NCBI GenBank assembly: GCA_022266195.1
Contig: WHVY01000008.1
Coordinates: 62,001 to 126,000 of the forward strand
Source of the DNA: Tetranychus cinnabarinus
Taxonomy: Eukaryota > Arthropoda > Arachnida > Trombidiformes > Tetranychidae
DNA: 64,000 nucleotides
Direction: 5' to 3'
Both the position numbers and the translations under genes were made by a program. Below the pieces are notes generated by a model, which worked only from the letters and a program-made list of their open reading frames with translations, did not search any database and was not told the DNA's origin. Positions 14,201-24,145 of the stretch are shown here, piece by piece. The stretch's first letter is position 1; every line of letters starts with the position of its first letter.

Positions 14201-17200
14201 GTTGTAGCAAAAAACATTTTCATGGTTAGACTTTATTGTAACTTTAGCCTTTTCAATGGCCTTTCAAATTATCATTTGTTTTTTGTTTTCTTTACATGTT
14301 TTCAAGTTTTATTGCAAATCTTAACTGATTATCTCGATAAATTAACTATTATTTTGCCATTAAATGTTTACACCAACATTAGATATTTAATTGCACTTTA
14401 ATTATCTACAAGTTTTTCAATTAAAATTATCTATTATTTTGCTTATCAATAATTTAGCTTTTAAATCTTTAACAAGATAAATGTTCACTTTTCACCTCTT
14501 TCTTTTCCCTGACTTCATGTGATTCTCTGGATAAGTTCATGTTGATAAGTTTAGCAATTTGTTCTCATTAAACTTTAACCAATCTTCATGGTCAATTATT
14601 ATCAAAGTTTACCTCGTTAAAATGACATTTTTATAAGCTTAAGATCCTAATTAAGATCATGTAATATTAGAATCATCATTTCTCTTCCATTGAAAACCTG
14701 ATTTACCTTAAAAAGTTATCTAAATAACAATTTCAAAAGTTAATGTTACTGAAAATTGCCCACAACATTTAATCAATTGACGAATTTCCAATTCCTTATT
14801 GATCAGATTCATCTTGATTTCATAAAGATTCAAACACTGTTAATCTTCCTCTTGAATCAATGACCAATGAATCCTCAAAGTCTCGCATCTTCGAGCTCGG
14901 AACAATTTCGATATTCTTACTGTTTGTTCACGAATCCAACAGATTGTTTCAGAATAGTAATTGAACCAATTGATAACTTCAAGCTAAATGTTGATGCGAC
15001 TCTTTTTGAGTTGTACAATTAGCTCGATAAAATGTTGATTGTTTGGGGCAGAATTTTGAATATTTTTGAAGACATTTTATTGCAATTTTACTTCTCAGTT
15101 TGTTGATTCCAAATGATGATTCTTTTACTTCTCATAAATACTGTTCAAAATACATGTATTCATGTATTTATTATTCTGATGAAATATTAATAGCTGAAAA
15201 TCAATGGAAATATTGATGAGGCAATATTTATCTTTAAAGGCAACTCAAATTGTCAACAAGTTTCACCATTTGTAACTTTGTTTTTACAGCTAACATTGAG
15301 GCAGCTTAAAAATAAGATTGAAAGATTGAGTAAAAATTAATAAATATTCATCACAAGAGGATTTGAACGAGAGAAAGAAAGTAATTAAATAATAAACTGA
15401 ATATAAATTGTTAATCATTGATGGACTCTGAAAAAACTACCTTTGTTGCATCTCAAGTTTTAAGCGTAAATCCAGTAGCAAAGTTGTTATTGCGATGGTT
15501 GTATCAACAAAACGGTAAGCTGAATCACGATCTCTCAGCGGCTTGCTCAAGTTAATTTCATCCTCTTTCTCTCTCTCTCTCATCATCATCATCTCTCTCT
15601 TTGAAAAACATATCAGCAAAGACAAGTTAGCAACTTGTTAAGCCACTTTGGATCTTAAAACGTGTGTTCAAATCTTAAACTTGCATCTTTTCCATTCAAT
15701 ATTATTCCTTTAAAATTTCAATTGCAACTTCATTTTTGAATCTCTTTTCCATCACAATTGGTTTCCTTTGTATTTAATAATACCTGTTATTATTATCATG
15801 GCCATTTTATTTGCTATAAAAGGTTAAAAATAGGTTTGTTACCAGAAAAGCTACCTTTATGTATCATAAGCGCAACATCAATTGAAAATTAACATTGAAA
15901 TATTTTCATGCCAGCATCACAATTATTTGAATTTTTTCATTTACTTCCATCCTGGTTATGAAAAAGGCTAAACAAACATCTTGATATTTCTCTTAAATCA
16001 CATTCTAAATCATTCCTCATCACTTTCATTCACAACTTAACCAATTTCATGGTTCACCATTGAAAATTATTATTTTCATCCTTGATTTTCAATCAACTTT
16101 CCATGAAACCTAAATGTCAACCAATTGTTAAATCAACGCTTTAACAATCAAGATAAATCATCAACACTTTTTTTCAAACCTTTTCACTCATTTTTTCGTG
16201 TAAAGGTAAAGCTTTACATTTTGAACCTTTTCATCTCAATCATCAAGTTCATTACAAGATTAAATTGAAAACAATTAAACGGCAAATTTCAATGGCAATG
16301 GCCAAAGAGTAGCAAATGATGAGATGAATGAAAAAGATTTCTGATTTCTGGTTTTGCATTTTTGCTCTCGTTTCATTTTTCCAAATGAAAGAACGAATCA
16401 ATTTTTGAAAACCTTTTTCATCCTCATCCTCATCCCCATCGGGTACAAAATAAACTGTTGAGCTAAAACAAAATATATTATTTGTCATTCGGCGTCAAAC
16501 TGATATTTCCTTAGGAATAATCTTGAAATTTTCAGCATAAACAAGTTTAATTACGAGTTTAATATTAGCCTTTTTATCAAATATTAAATGCAAGGCTTTC
16601 AAGCAAACAAACACATTGATAGACAATTATTGTATATATAACCTTGCAAAGATGCTGAAGATCATCATCATCATTATATATCCCCAGGTCATCTGACATT
16701 TACTCTGTCATTGCCATTAGCATCCCAAATAATAATAGTTAAAGTATCCAAAAAAGAAGTGCACACAAAAAATGATAATCATTATCATTATTATCATCAT
16801 CATCGTTTTGTAATTGCAATTTACTTTTTTACTGGAAAAAAATATTTTCCTTTCATTTGTTCCTGTTCAGTTAAGGTAACAATTTAAGTAAAAAGCAAAA
16901 ATTCAACTTCATTTTTCCAGCTTTTCTCAATTTCATTACTCATTTGTATTTCAACAAATACTCAGCTCAGACTATAATGAGAATGGTCATCTCTAAATGG
17001 AGATGAATTATTGCCGTCAAACTGATGCAGTAAGAAACTTAAGGTTGCTACCAAAATACGCATTTATACACATTTAGTGAAAAAATTATTGTTTTTTTGA
17101 GTTACTTTCTTTTTCCATTTATATTTATACATTTCTCTCTCTCTCTCTTCATCATCCTCGTCATCATCTTTCTTCCCTCTGTTAACTTAATTATCTTCAA

Positions 17201-20200
17201 GTCAAAACACAAACCTAAACAATTAAAAATGTATCTCAAAAGTTGAGGTTCAATCTATTTGTTGCTGGTAAAAATGTTTTTTTTCATGAACCCTTCTGGC
17301 TATAATCATTATTTTCATCATATTTAAGATACTTTTTTTGCTCTTCTTCATTCTTGCCTCTTCTTGTTATGGACACAATCAATTTTGGTGGTTAATAAAA
17401 TATCTCTGTACATTTATATGCATTCAACTTTTACATTATTAATTTTGCTAATTTATTTTCCGTTTTCAAGGTAATTCCCTGTTTATTTTTTGAAACTTTT
17501 ATCAACAAATGATAACATTTTGTTACATGTATTATTACATTTGATAACTTGTTGAGTATCAGTTGATGAGGCTACAAGAATCTGTTCAAATTCCTGTGAT
17601 CATCTTTTTCCTCATCTTCTTCATCTTCTGGTTTGATGAATTAAAAAAAAGTAATGAAAAACAACATGTTTTTCATATTGATTGCTATGGATAGCCTTTC
17701 AGCTAAGCTATCCTTAAAGCTAGGTAACGCCTCATCTTTCGCTCCAATTTAATAGGTTTACTCATGATTTTTTTGGTGTATTACGCATTTAGCTATCAAC
17801 GATCTGTCAAGGGTTAGTTAAGGTGAAATTTTTTTCCTTGAGAAGGCAAAATTGTTCAGAAAGAGAGGAAAACAAGAAAAAATGTTGAGATGAGAAGAAA
17901 ATTAAAAGACCAATTTTATGTGATTATCATCTTGTTGTTTAGCTTGAGGATGATGAAAATGATTAGTTGATAATAAAAAGCAGAAAATGGTTTTTTATCA
18001 TCTGTCAAATTCATCAGTTTCAAACTTCATTGTAATCGGTTTAGATGCAAGCCTTTCCTTTCAAGTTAAACATTCAATCTTTTACATTTTTGTATACAAA
18101 TTAATGTTAATTAATTTTTCTTTTCGTTATTTTCAACAGATATTAGTTATGAACAATGGAGATCTGAAAGCTCGAAATAAAATGCGTTTAAGGCCAATTG
18201 ATATCGCTAAAATGAATGGCTTTAAGGACTGCGTCAATTATTTAGCGGCTCTTGAGGCCTGCCTTTCACTTGCAGAGGAAAACATTGCTCTTGAAACTGA
18301 ATTGTTGCAGTAAGTAAAATTTTATTTATATTCACATTTTTTTTATTTAGATTTTGATTTAAATTTGATTGTTCATTTTTACTTTTATTTTTACATTCTA
18401 GTTATGGAGCTGAATTTACTGAGCTGGAGAAGTGTTTTAGTGAACTTTTACAGCTATCAAAATCGGATAAAGTTCAAATGCAAGGATATTTTGGTTCGGT
18501 TGTTGAGTCGATTGAACGCAAGTGGAAACGATGCAAAGCCAAGAGCATTGGTATTCGTGGGGTTGCCAAACAAAGTCCACTTGATGTTTTTCAGTCTCAT
18601 TTTTCACGAGTTTTAACTAATGGTGGACTTGCTGATCGCCATATATCTAATCAACCAATTGGGAATACCAGAAACTCTCGAGACAATATTTTACTTCACA
18701 ATCAAAGCTCATACAATCAAACATCTCATCATATTAACAATCAGTTGAACCAACATCGTTTTTATAACAGCCATCTTAATAATTCAGATAACATTGTCAC
18801 AACGGATAGCAATGGTTATACTCATACGTATTCCGATCCTTTTGTTAAATTAAATAATAGCCATTATGCTGTTTCATCATCGGTTGATGCTGATTATGCT
18901 GTTCCATGTAAAACTCGGACAAGTAAATGTAAAAATGGAATCAACAAGAATGACGAGGCTAGAGGTGAAGATCATAGAGGGTTAAAGCAAAGAGGGCAAC
19001 CTGAAGGGTCTTCAGTTTCATCAGTTTACCCTCAATCATCGAGCATTTATGAATCTTTTAAACGTCCATCAGTTGAAAATGGTGCTGATGACTTTGGTGT
19101 GATTGATGTTGATGAAGACGATGATGATGAATTATCAGGTTATAGTAGTCTTAAACTTAGACCTGAAATTCACACTGCATCTGGAAATAAAGATTGTCTT
19201 CCTTCAAATAGGACGATTGACGGTTCTCCATCTGATCACAGTCACCAAACCAAATCTCCTGAAACAACTACTAGTGATGAAAGAGGCAGTAAAGTTGACG
19301 AGGAAGCTGATGATGAATCGGAATCTAAATCAAGTCCTTCTAGAAGTAGTTTAGGATCCAAAGAGAGTCGAGGTTCAATTGGAAACACTGAACTCTCTGA
19401 GGTTGAATCAAAGATATCGGAAAGCTCAATGATTGGTTCCGTTTCAATGAAGGAAAATGATTCTGGTGTTGGTGAAATGGATTCTAATTCTGGTTCTCGA
19501 AAACGAGGATTTCTTCATAAATTTTCACTCCGTAAATGGACCTCATCATCTCCCTCGAAGCCAAAAAAGAGCTACTCAAAGGAGACGCTTCTTCGTTCAA
19601 ATGTGTCAAATGAAAATTTGAATGGAGTTAACGAAATTTCAAGTAAAACGTTAAAATCAGGTGTCAAAAGTGGTAACAATGATTGGTGGCCGGGCGATTC
19701 TAGTCACGAAATACATGGTAAAGATACTAATGGTCACAATGATTCCAGTGAACCTTTAATGGAAACTCAGTCAGACAAACAATTATCATCATCCAACAAT
19801 TATGTGACAATTAACAATTCTACCTCGTCAACTAAATCTAAAGAAGAAACTGATTTTCCTAGTTCCTCAAAACAAAATTCATCCTCCGGTTCAAGTGCCA
19901 ATAGTAAGTCTTAAAATTGACTTTTTTTCTTGTCGGATTATTAATTTTCCATTTTTTATGTTTTTCTTTAGATTATTTCAAAAACAATGAGATCAAGGAT
20001 AATCCTTATCAACCTAAAGTTTCCTGTAAAAATGCTGATAAATCAAAAGCATCTTCAAACACAGTTAAGCTTAATTACAGTCGATTAAAAGATGACAAGA
20101 TACGCTCAGTATCAATGGAAGCTCTTGATGTTTATCCAGCAACTGAATCTCAACTTACTCTAAATAACTCATTGCCAGGTGCCAATGATGTCCACAAAAG

Positions 20201-20833
20201 TGCCAATCACATTTCATTTGACAATTCAAAAATGAAAATAAGCTCAATTTTAAAGGGATCAAAATTAGCTGCTGACTCAATATCAAAAACTGATGATAAA
20301 AATGTTGATAACCTGGAAGTAAATGACAGGCAAAGCCATTATAATCAACATCAAATAGCGTCAACTCAAGCCATCTCTACAACTTCAGTATCACTTGTAT
20401 CCTATGAATCACCGGTGACTTTAACCTCTGCTCAAAGCGTTCCAATCTTATCCAATAGCGTCTATGGTGTTAAACATGTAAAGAAAGCTAAAATTAAGGA
20501 GCTTTCACCTTTAACCTACGATGAACCATTATCTTTACCCTCAACCAGTACCTCAAATCCATCATCGCCTAAATTCATAGAAAGTCGCAAAAAAATGTTT
20601 GAAAAAGGACCGGGTAATAAAGTAAGTCGATTGTAACTCTTTCAAAATTTGTATTCCGTCATAAATTGTTTACTAATCTCACCAATTTATCAAATTTTCA
20701 GAATGCGAGGGGATTTCGCCGGCGAAGGAATGGTAGTCGAGCTTGGTATGATGTTTCAGATGATGAAGATGGTCTCGTCTCTCAAAAGATCAATAGAGAC
20801 ACCGTAAATGAGGAACAAGAATTAGTGGAATAA
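2284..20833 (+). CDS. SNCAIP: Synphilin-1 (alpha-synuclein-interacting protein) orthologue
   Basis: Ankyrin-repeat and coiled-coil scaffold protein; the vertebrate form binds alpha-synuclein and ubiquitin ligases. Nine exons: 2284-2294, 2473-2989, 3366-3605, 4882-4998, 5265-5390, 18140-18309, 18402-19903, 19972-20621, 20702-20833. Phases agree throughout and give ~1154 aa. Order and content match synphilin-1 as I recall it: DEKGNTLWHVTARYNHMPCL, then an SAIKNGSFEVVQWL repeat, a GERTLLHFTAKCGQEEILNW repeat, DINQRDMQGNTALHFAAKFN, and a short coiled coil around LAALEACLSLAEENIALETE. A long Ser/Asn/Asp-rich tail follows. The 11 nt first exon is the least certain part: an alternative start lies within exon 2. 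Intron 5 is 12.7 kb and carries an LTR retrotransposon, while the other introns are 68-1276 nt. The reading frame across intron 5 falls inside one ankyrin unit, so both halves belong to one gene. Confidence 0.85.
3606..4881 (+). other. Synphilin intron 3
   Basis: A 1276 nt intron between the exon ending SAIK and the exon beginning NGSFEVVQW. The donor is GTAAGA and the acceptor is preceded by a T-rich tract. No gene or named element is recognisable inside. Short frames within it have no domain content. Confidence 0.7.
5391..8566 (+). other. Synphilin intron 5, part upstream of the retrotransposon
   Basis: AT-rich intronic DNA with many short T/A runs and direct repeats of general ATCA/TGAT character. 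No coding exon, tRNA or known repeat is recognised. The frames near 6754-7241 read as low-complexity hydrophobic strings from T-rich sequence and have no domain signature. Confidence 0.6.
8567..8906 (+). repeat. 5' LTR of the retrotransposon
   Basis: Begins TGTAAATGATC and ends ATTCTTATA. It is identical to the 3' LTR at a constant offset of 4113 bases along its full length. The start keeps the canonical TG, but the end is not the usual CA. It contains internal direct repeats of an ATAAGTTATTA(C/A)A(T/A)TAACGTAT motif near 8806-8825 and 8863-8885, which could be regulatory. Confidence 0.93.
8930..9709 (+). CDS. Retrotransposon Gag protein
   Basis: Structural protein that forms the virus-like particle and binds the genomic RNA. 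It is 259 aa and starts at an ATG only 23 nt after the 5' LTR. The central region (about residues 30-160) has the Trp/Phe-rich helical look of a retrotransposon capsid (KITIENWFKLFEETAVRYDW, YFNVKRRLASL). The C-terminal part is Asn/Lys-rich and carries a zinc knuckle with C216, C219, H229 and C234. The spacing is CX2CX9HX4C instead of the classical CX2CX4HX4C. The stop codon directly follows a TTTAAAC heptamer used to reach pol. No damage is seen. Confidence 0.9.
   Translation: MSSTEENSVNSTECQRYLSHRPKIQKYRGAGDKITIENWFKLFEETAVRYDWDLTDLTGCIMEHLEDDALNYYFDIRDDCDWHELKEKMIKRFGVKTADPIITFMNTHYTDTMGIDEYFNVKRRLASLADFTESQAVTMMIQGLDNYLKQFFVTTQVKSYEEFYRIAKTATASRSNQIRLVKHVNNSGHYNSNNSNIDKSKDNNRDKRSKPPKGPCFKCQRAGKPNQLHWSWDCPIAIPTVNLNNVETEPKSIEEPNLN
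9700..9706 (+). promoter_or_regulatory. Programmed -1 ribosomal frameshift site (gag-pol)
   Basis: The heptamer T TTA AAC is split exactly in the gag zero frame and is followed at once by the gag stop TGA. Slipping back one base places ribosomes in the frame that stays open to the end of pol. The pol frame is first open at 9700, just after a TAA at 9697-9699. The heptamer is of the classical X XXY YYZ type. A downstream stimulatory structure was not established by eye. Confidence 0.8.
9700..12669 (+). CDS. Retrotransposon Pol polyprotein (PR-RT-RH-IN)
   Basis: Enzymes for reverse transcription and integration. The frame opens at the slippery site. The first ATG is at 9748 and gives 973 aa, but upstream residues (HIVIDGLMNG) look like the first strand of the protease, so entry by frameshift is more likely. 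Positions are counted from that ATG. The protease active site is D11 in DPGS, an unusual variant of DTG/DSG. Reverse transcriptase has D259 (ICDMRSGFW) and YIDD at 322-325. RNase H has D471, E513 and D538. The integrase zinc finger is H645, H650, C680, C683. The catalytic triad is D713, D771, E807, with exactly 35 residues between the last two. No stop interrupts the frame. The C-terminal ~90 residues resemble the integrase tail. Confidence 0.93.
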   Translation, partial: FKLIKRPETHIVIDGLMNGKEIKIIYDPGSRISIINNKLIESEALKLISIKCNSLFGNGRLSGLYTANLEIGKIKLSVDLFVSSFSNLDLLLGLDLIWKFNLECSSDYVVTQSKTTKLPSNIEFFNHNEYATVMYSQLPCNNIENRRLSNLLSEYSYIFSNNKFDIGLIQDHKCVIELNSNVPIALRPYRCSITDQQTINNEVKELLKNNIIRESSSPYASPVTLAYKRDENEKSRFCIDYRKLNEITIPDRYPMPRIEDIIDNLLGSTIFSICDMRSGFWHIPINSNDIAKSAFVTMNGHYEWLRMPFGFRNCPSIFQRTIRCILEKHKLINFCHNYIDDLIIYSENENDHIEHLKFVFKAMTHENIKFNYSKCSFMQSSVKYLGHEISHNQVKPLSNNIESILRLHRPANITELRRFLGKINYYHKFIANIAIILNPLHHLLKKNEPFNWTEECQKAFEKIKTIIASAPVLNIFDPSKQCILQTDASIKGIGAILKQPNENDILHPIGYFSKKLTSYQAKYSPTDIECLAVVESIKYWHHYLYGKKFTVITDHLALKAIHKFKGLNSRLFTWSFYLSQYEFDVKYRPGIYNCEADYLSRSPTLEFESTTPIPIVNFLTIDEIEQCSVDDKMTKLPKTVNGNRKIIVPVQLRGVLMDRVHQKFDHLGAIKMLNLICHRYTWPNMTIDVIAFTRSCNVCQLGKTRRVKKIASLSQFGPATEPFQIISIDSVCGLNGYKSVKCYLHIAIDHFSRFSWGLSSKHQTSNEFINLIQIIMKTGKPKILLCDQYKALTSKSFHKFLSDNNIIIHYIPKSSPECNAMIERLGVTLLDKIRCKLIESNYRYSWTKYLKNVINSYNNTPHSSVKFSPNYLMYGVLPDASIKWPDIGTARKLAFEASEKSHRTNKKYFDLKCSNRSFNMNEFVYVKNLDGISLGKFDQKYLGPYKVHSKFADNIYLIEVENQPTNLKMFHSKNIYALHDVQFEPLQNT
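12680..13019 (+). repeat. 3' LTR of the retrotransposon
   Basis: Identical copy of the 5' LTR, beginning ten bases after the pol stop. It is followed by host sequence starting TATCCAATC, which matches the left flank ATATC as a target duplication. Confidence 0.93.
13020..18139 (+). other. Synphilin intron 5, part downstream of the retrotransposon
   Basis: About 5.1 kb of AT-rich intronic DNA. It contains simple repeats (CT/ATC runs at 15565-15600, ATC/ATT runs at 16664-16680 and 16777-16805, CT run at 17132-17148) and ends with a T-rich tract and the acceptor TTTTCAACAG. Short frames here (for example 13893-14401 and 15437-15625) are low-complexity and do not resemble any family. Confidence 0.6.
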
Positions 20834-21930
20834 TCTTGTTCTGATTGCTATAATCAAGATGTTTCAACCTGCCTTGATATTTACAAGCAAAGGAAAATTA
20901 AATGGAATGCAAATAACTCCATTTGAAATTATTACTTCTCAACGATTTTTCTCGTTCTGTTGAAATGGAATTGAGAATATCGCTTAGCAATTTTGAAATT
21001 TTTCAACATGTGGATCAACTCAACAATTTAAAGTTTTATTTTTTCATCAACTTCCCTTTGCAACTTTTCATGTTTCCAAATTTTAATAAGTTTATATTTG
21101 GAATATTTTTTGGTCTAAATCTCAATTCTTTGTCCTTTATCAATTCATCCCGGTGAAAAGACAAAGAAAGCTCCAATCATTGCAAGAAAAATTCCAAACT
21201 CACAATTTTCATTAACAAATGTATATAACTCGTTTTAATGTCTTACTGCCAGCGTAATCGTTGGAATATTTTCATCGCGATGAACTAATGATTATTGAAT
21301 GAAATAAAAATTTGTTGTAATAAACAAAAACATCTATCCATCATTGTCAATTCAAGATGAATGTTGCTATTGTTTCATTTAGCTTAAACCAAAATAGAAA
21401 TTTGAGAATCAATATTTCTGTAAATTGATAGTTGATTATAAATCTTTATTGCAATTGCTTTTGCTACTGAGCTCTTAACTCGCTTGTCAGGGAACTCTTT
21501 AACTAACTTAACTGGACTAGTACAGTTATGGTTGAGTTTGATGCTAAATCAGCATCCATCAATTTTAATACCAGTGATCAAGCCAGTACTTTCAAACCCC
21601 TTAAAGCGTTAACAAGAAATCAATAGCTTCTCCATGGTTTGTCCCCACGACTGGAGGCGTGTAAACCAAAATAAACGTGCAGGATTCGTAGCATACCTGA
21701 AAAATTTGATATAAATGATATAATTTAGGTGAGCCCCTTTGAATGTGCGAAATCCGAGTCAAATTATTATCATATCACTGGATTTGAATGAATAAATGAT
21801 TTTCGATTTAAATTCTTTAATTATTTCGCGTAAAAATGATTAAAATATTACATTACAAAGAATCGTTTTCTATCTCTTAGTCACTCACAGGCTAAGTGAT
21901 AGCCACTCAACATCAATAAAAATATTTGAA
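20834..21930. other. Synphilin 3' UTR and intergenic sequence
   Basis: Follows the synphilin stop. A likely polyadenylation signal (AATAAA) lies at 21302-21307. No gene is seen up to 21930, where the repeat-rich patch begins. Confidence 0.5.
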
Positions 21931-22185
21931 ATGCCCTTCACCTTTCCAAGGGTAAGAGTTATGAACACCTATCAAACCCTTATCGATTTCAAAAATGTAC
22001 TCTCATAAAATGATTTATAATGTCAATTAGAGGTCAATTAATGGTTTGACTTTGATTGATCTCAAGCGGTCAAACTTACGGTTCTACAATCTGTGAAAGC
22101 TCATGGTTCAAGTCTTAAGTCTGAAGCATTGACCGGTTACGATTTATACCGTTTTTTTATTATACGCCTGTTTGCGGGTAGTACC
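21930..22185 (+). repeat. Single arm of a foldback-type repeat
   Basis: This segment carries the blocks TCAATTAGAGGTCAAT, GTGAAAGCTCATGGTTCAAG and ATACGCCTGTTTGCGGG in order. The same blocks recur in diverged form at 23780-23975 and, as reverse complement, at 22848-23070. It therefore belongs to the same dispersed repeat family but has no partner arm close by. No coding potential is seen. Confidence 0.6.
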
Positions 22186-22342
22186 ACGAACGATTTATGC
22201 AACGCACCTCGATTTTCCGTAGAATCCGTTCAGTTTGGCCACAATCGCATAGATTCGAAGTTGTGACAATTCATTGAGCTATGGGTACCAAGAATGAAGT
22301 TTGTAACGATATATATACACGATATCGATATTATCGGGTTGC

Positions 22343-22478
22343 TTATGAACAGGAATAATATGTTTTCAATCCTCGTCCAGGTATAAATTTACCAAGTGGT
22401 TTGTCAGTTGATGAGTCGTAAGCTTGGATCATTAAACCTTTGAATGATTGACCTGTAGATGCTTCCAGGTCAACTGTA
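22343..22478 (-). pseudogene. Reeler-domain exon fragment
   Basis: The minus strand reads VDLEASTGQSFKGLMIQAYD, then a segment ending GKFIPGRGLKTYYSCS, followed by a stop. The pattern (aromatic-Lys-Gly-hydrophobic-Ile-Gln-Ala, then Gly-x-Phe, then a Cys) is that of the middle of a Reeler domain, found in secreted defence proteins and ferric-chelate reductase-like proteins. A polypyrimidine tract with AG (ACCTACAG) precedes VDLEA as a plausible acceptor. No donor follows, no neighbouring exons are seen, and it sits between copies of a dispersed repeat. A relic of a duplicated gene is the most likely reading; a genuine terminal exon of an unrecognised gene is possible. Confidence 0.45.
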
Positions 22479-22847
22479 GGTTGAAGATGGACAGAAAAGA
22501 AAGAAAAAAATGAAAAGTTAGTAAATTTTGTGTTCAATTTCGCTTTTCATCAAATATTACATTATACATCTCATAGAAAACTAATGTAATATTCAATGCA
22601 ACATCTCCAATGATTTTGACATTGATAATGATCTTAATGTTTATGTTAATCATTAAAGATGCTTTATTATTATACATTATGCCTTATCTGCAATGAATAA
22701 GAGTTAGCTGAATAGTTGAATAATTGTATGTAAATCATTGACTTCAGATTCGATGACCAGATTCAGATTAACAATAACAATATCCAATAAATCAAGTCAC
22801 AATCTAGTTTTAATTTTCAATCTCAATCATTTTACAACCTTTACCGG

Positions 22848-23240
22848 GCATGTATTTTACGCCTTTTTGCAGGCATAACGCATGAACGTTGAGGCTACAG
22901 ACCTCAGACTTAAACTATGAGCTTTCGCACAATCACTAGGGCGAACTCTCAAGGTCATTCAAGTTCAAACCATTATTTGAACTTTAATTTACATTTGGAG
23001 ATCATTTTCTGAAATTTGAAATTATTTTAGATCGGTCAGTGTTTGTTAGATGTTCACGAATTATGCTGGTTTAAGGGTATGAGTGTTTCCAAAACGATCA
23101 GTCAATCAATTAGTTGATAATTTGGGTATCTTTCAAATGTTTAGAGAACAAATAACAAACACTGGCCGATAGCAAAAATTCGTACACTCAGAAAATGACC
23201 TCCAAGTGTAAATAGAAGGTCAAATAATGGTTTGAGAGGT
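22848..23240. repeat. Inverted-repeat element, copy A
   Basis: The left arm (22848-23070) reads inward from an ACGCC-rich edge to TTTAGATCGGTCAGTGTTTG. After a short spacer, the reverse complement of its inner end appears (AACAAACACTGGCCGATAGC at about 23154-23173) and continues outward to GGTCAAATAATGGTTTGAG, where it stops. The right arm is therefore shorter than the left. The arrangement is that of a foldback or MITE-like non-autonomous element, truncated or partly deleted. No transposase is present. Confidence 0.6.
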
Positions 23241-23664
23241 ACTTTAATTGCAAGTTAGCTGTTAACAGAAGACATAGCATATTATTGTAAATTGTAATCA
23301 TTTAATTTTTTTCAAAATTTGGGTTTTCAAAGATGCTGTTTTTGTTGCAAAATTTCAATAACGAAGGAGATAGAAGTGTCCGCTAGCTTACTTATTCTTC
23401 TTCATTTCTCGGCTTATACTTAGACTCCCTCTGTTCAAACTTAGTCAATTTGATTAAATTTAACTATTATTGGGTTATCATGGAAAAATAGAAATACTTA
23501 GTGCATATGTTAAAGATTTATATTAAACGGAAAGAAATGAATATAAAAAGGATGCACTGGCAGAATTTCTTCATTTAAAGTATTTCCTTTGTGGAAAATT
23601 CTTCAAATAAATGCTATCGGAAATATAATTTACAAATTTACAATTTCACAAACGGTTAATTTTT

Positions 23665-23975
23665 AAGATCGGCCAGGGTTTGTTAGATGTTCACAACTCT
23701 TAACATTGGAAAGATAACCGAATTTTCATCCAAACCAATCGGTTAACGACGGTGTGGAATCACTCATATCCTTTGAGCAGTATAAACGATGAACATCTAA
23801 CAAACACTGTTCGATCTAAAAAAAATTTTACTATCAGAAAATTATCTTTAAAGGTCAATTAGAGGTCAATGTGGTTCTCCAATTTTCGAAAGCTTATATT
23901 CAAGTCTCAGGTCTGTAGCATCCACCGTTCAAAAGTTATGGCTGTAAATAGGCGTAAATAAAAAAATGCCTTAAC
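23665..23975. repeat. Inverted-repeat element, copy B
   Basis: The inner left end (AGATCGGCCAGGGTTTGTTA from 23668) and its reverse complement (ATCTAACAAACACTGTTCGA around 23792) flank ~85 bp. The right arm then runs on to GGCGTAAATAAAAAAATGCC at ~23975, matching the outer left arm of copy A. Copies A and B may be the two ends of one ~1.1 kb element with internal rearrangement, or two elements nested together. Confidence 0.6.
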
Positions 23976-24145
23976 AAATGTACATTTTTTAAAATTTATT
24001 CAATAGTTTATAATTGAATGATTCACGTAACATGATTTAAGCTGTAAAAAATTTAATACATTTTCAAGCAAACAACTTTCTGGTCCGTTGCGCATTTCGT
24101 TGTTTTAACATTAATAATCTCACTAAATTGTGATAATCTCAACAA

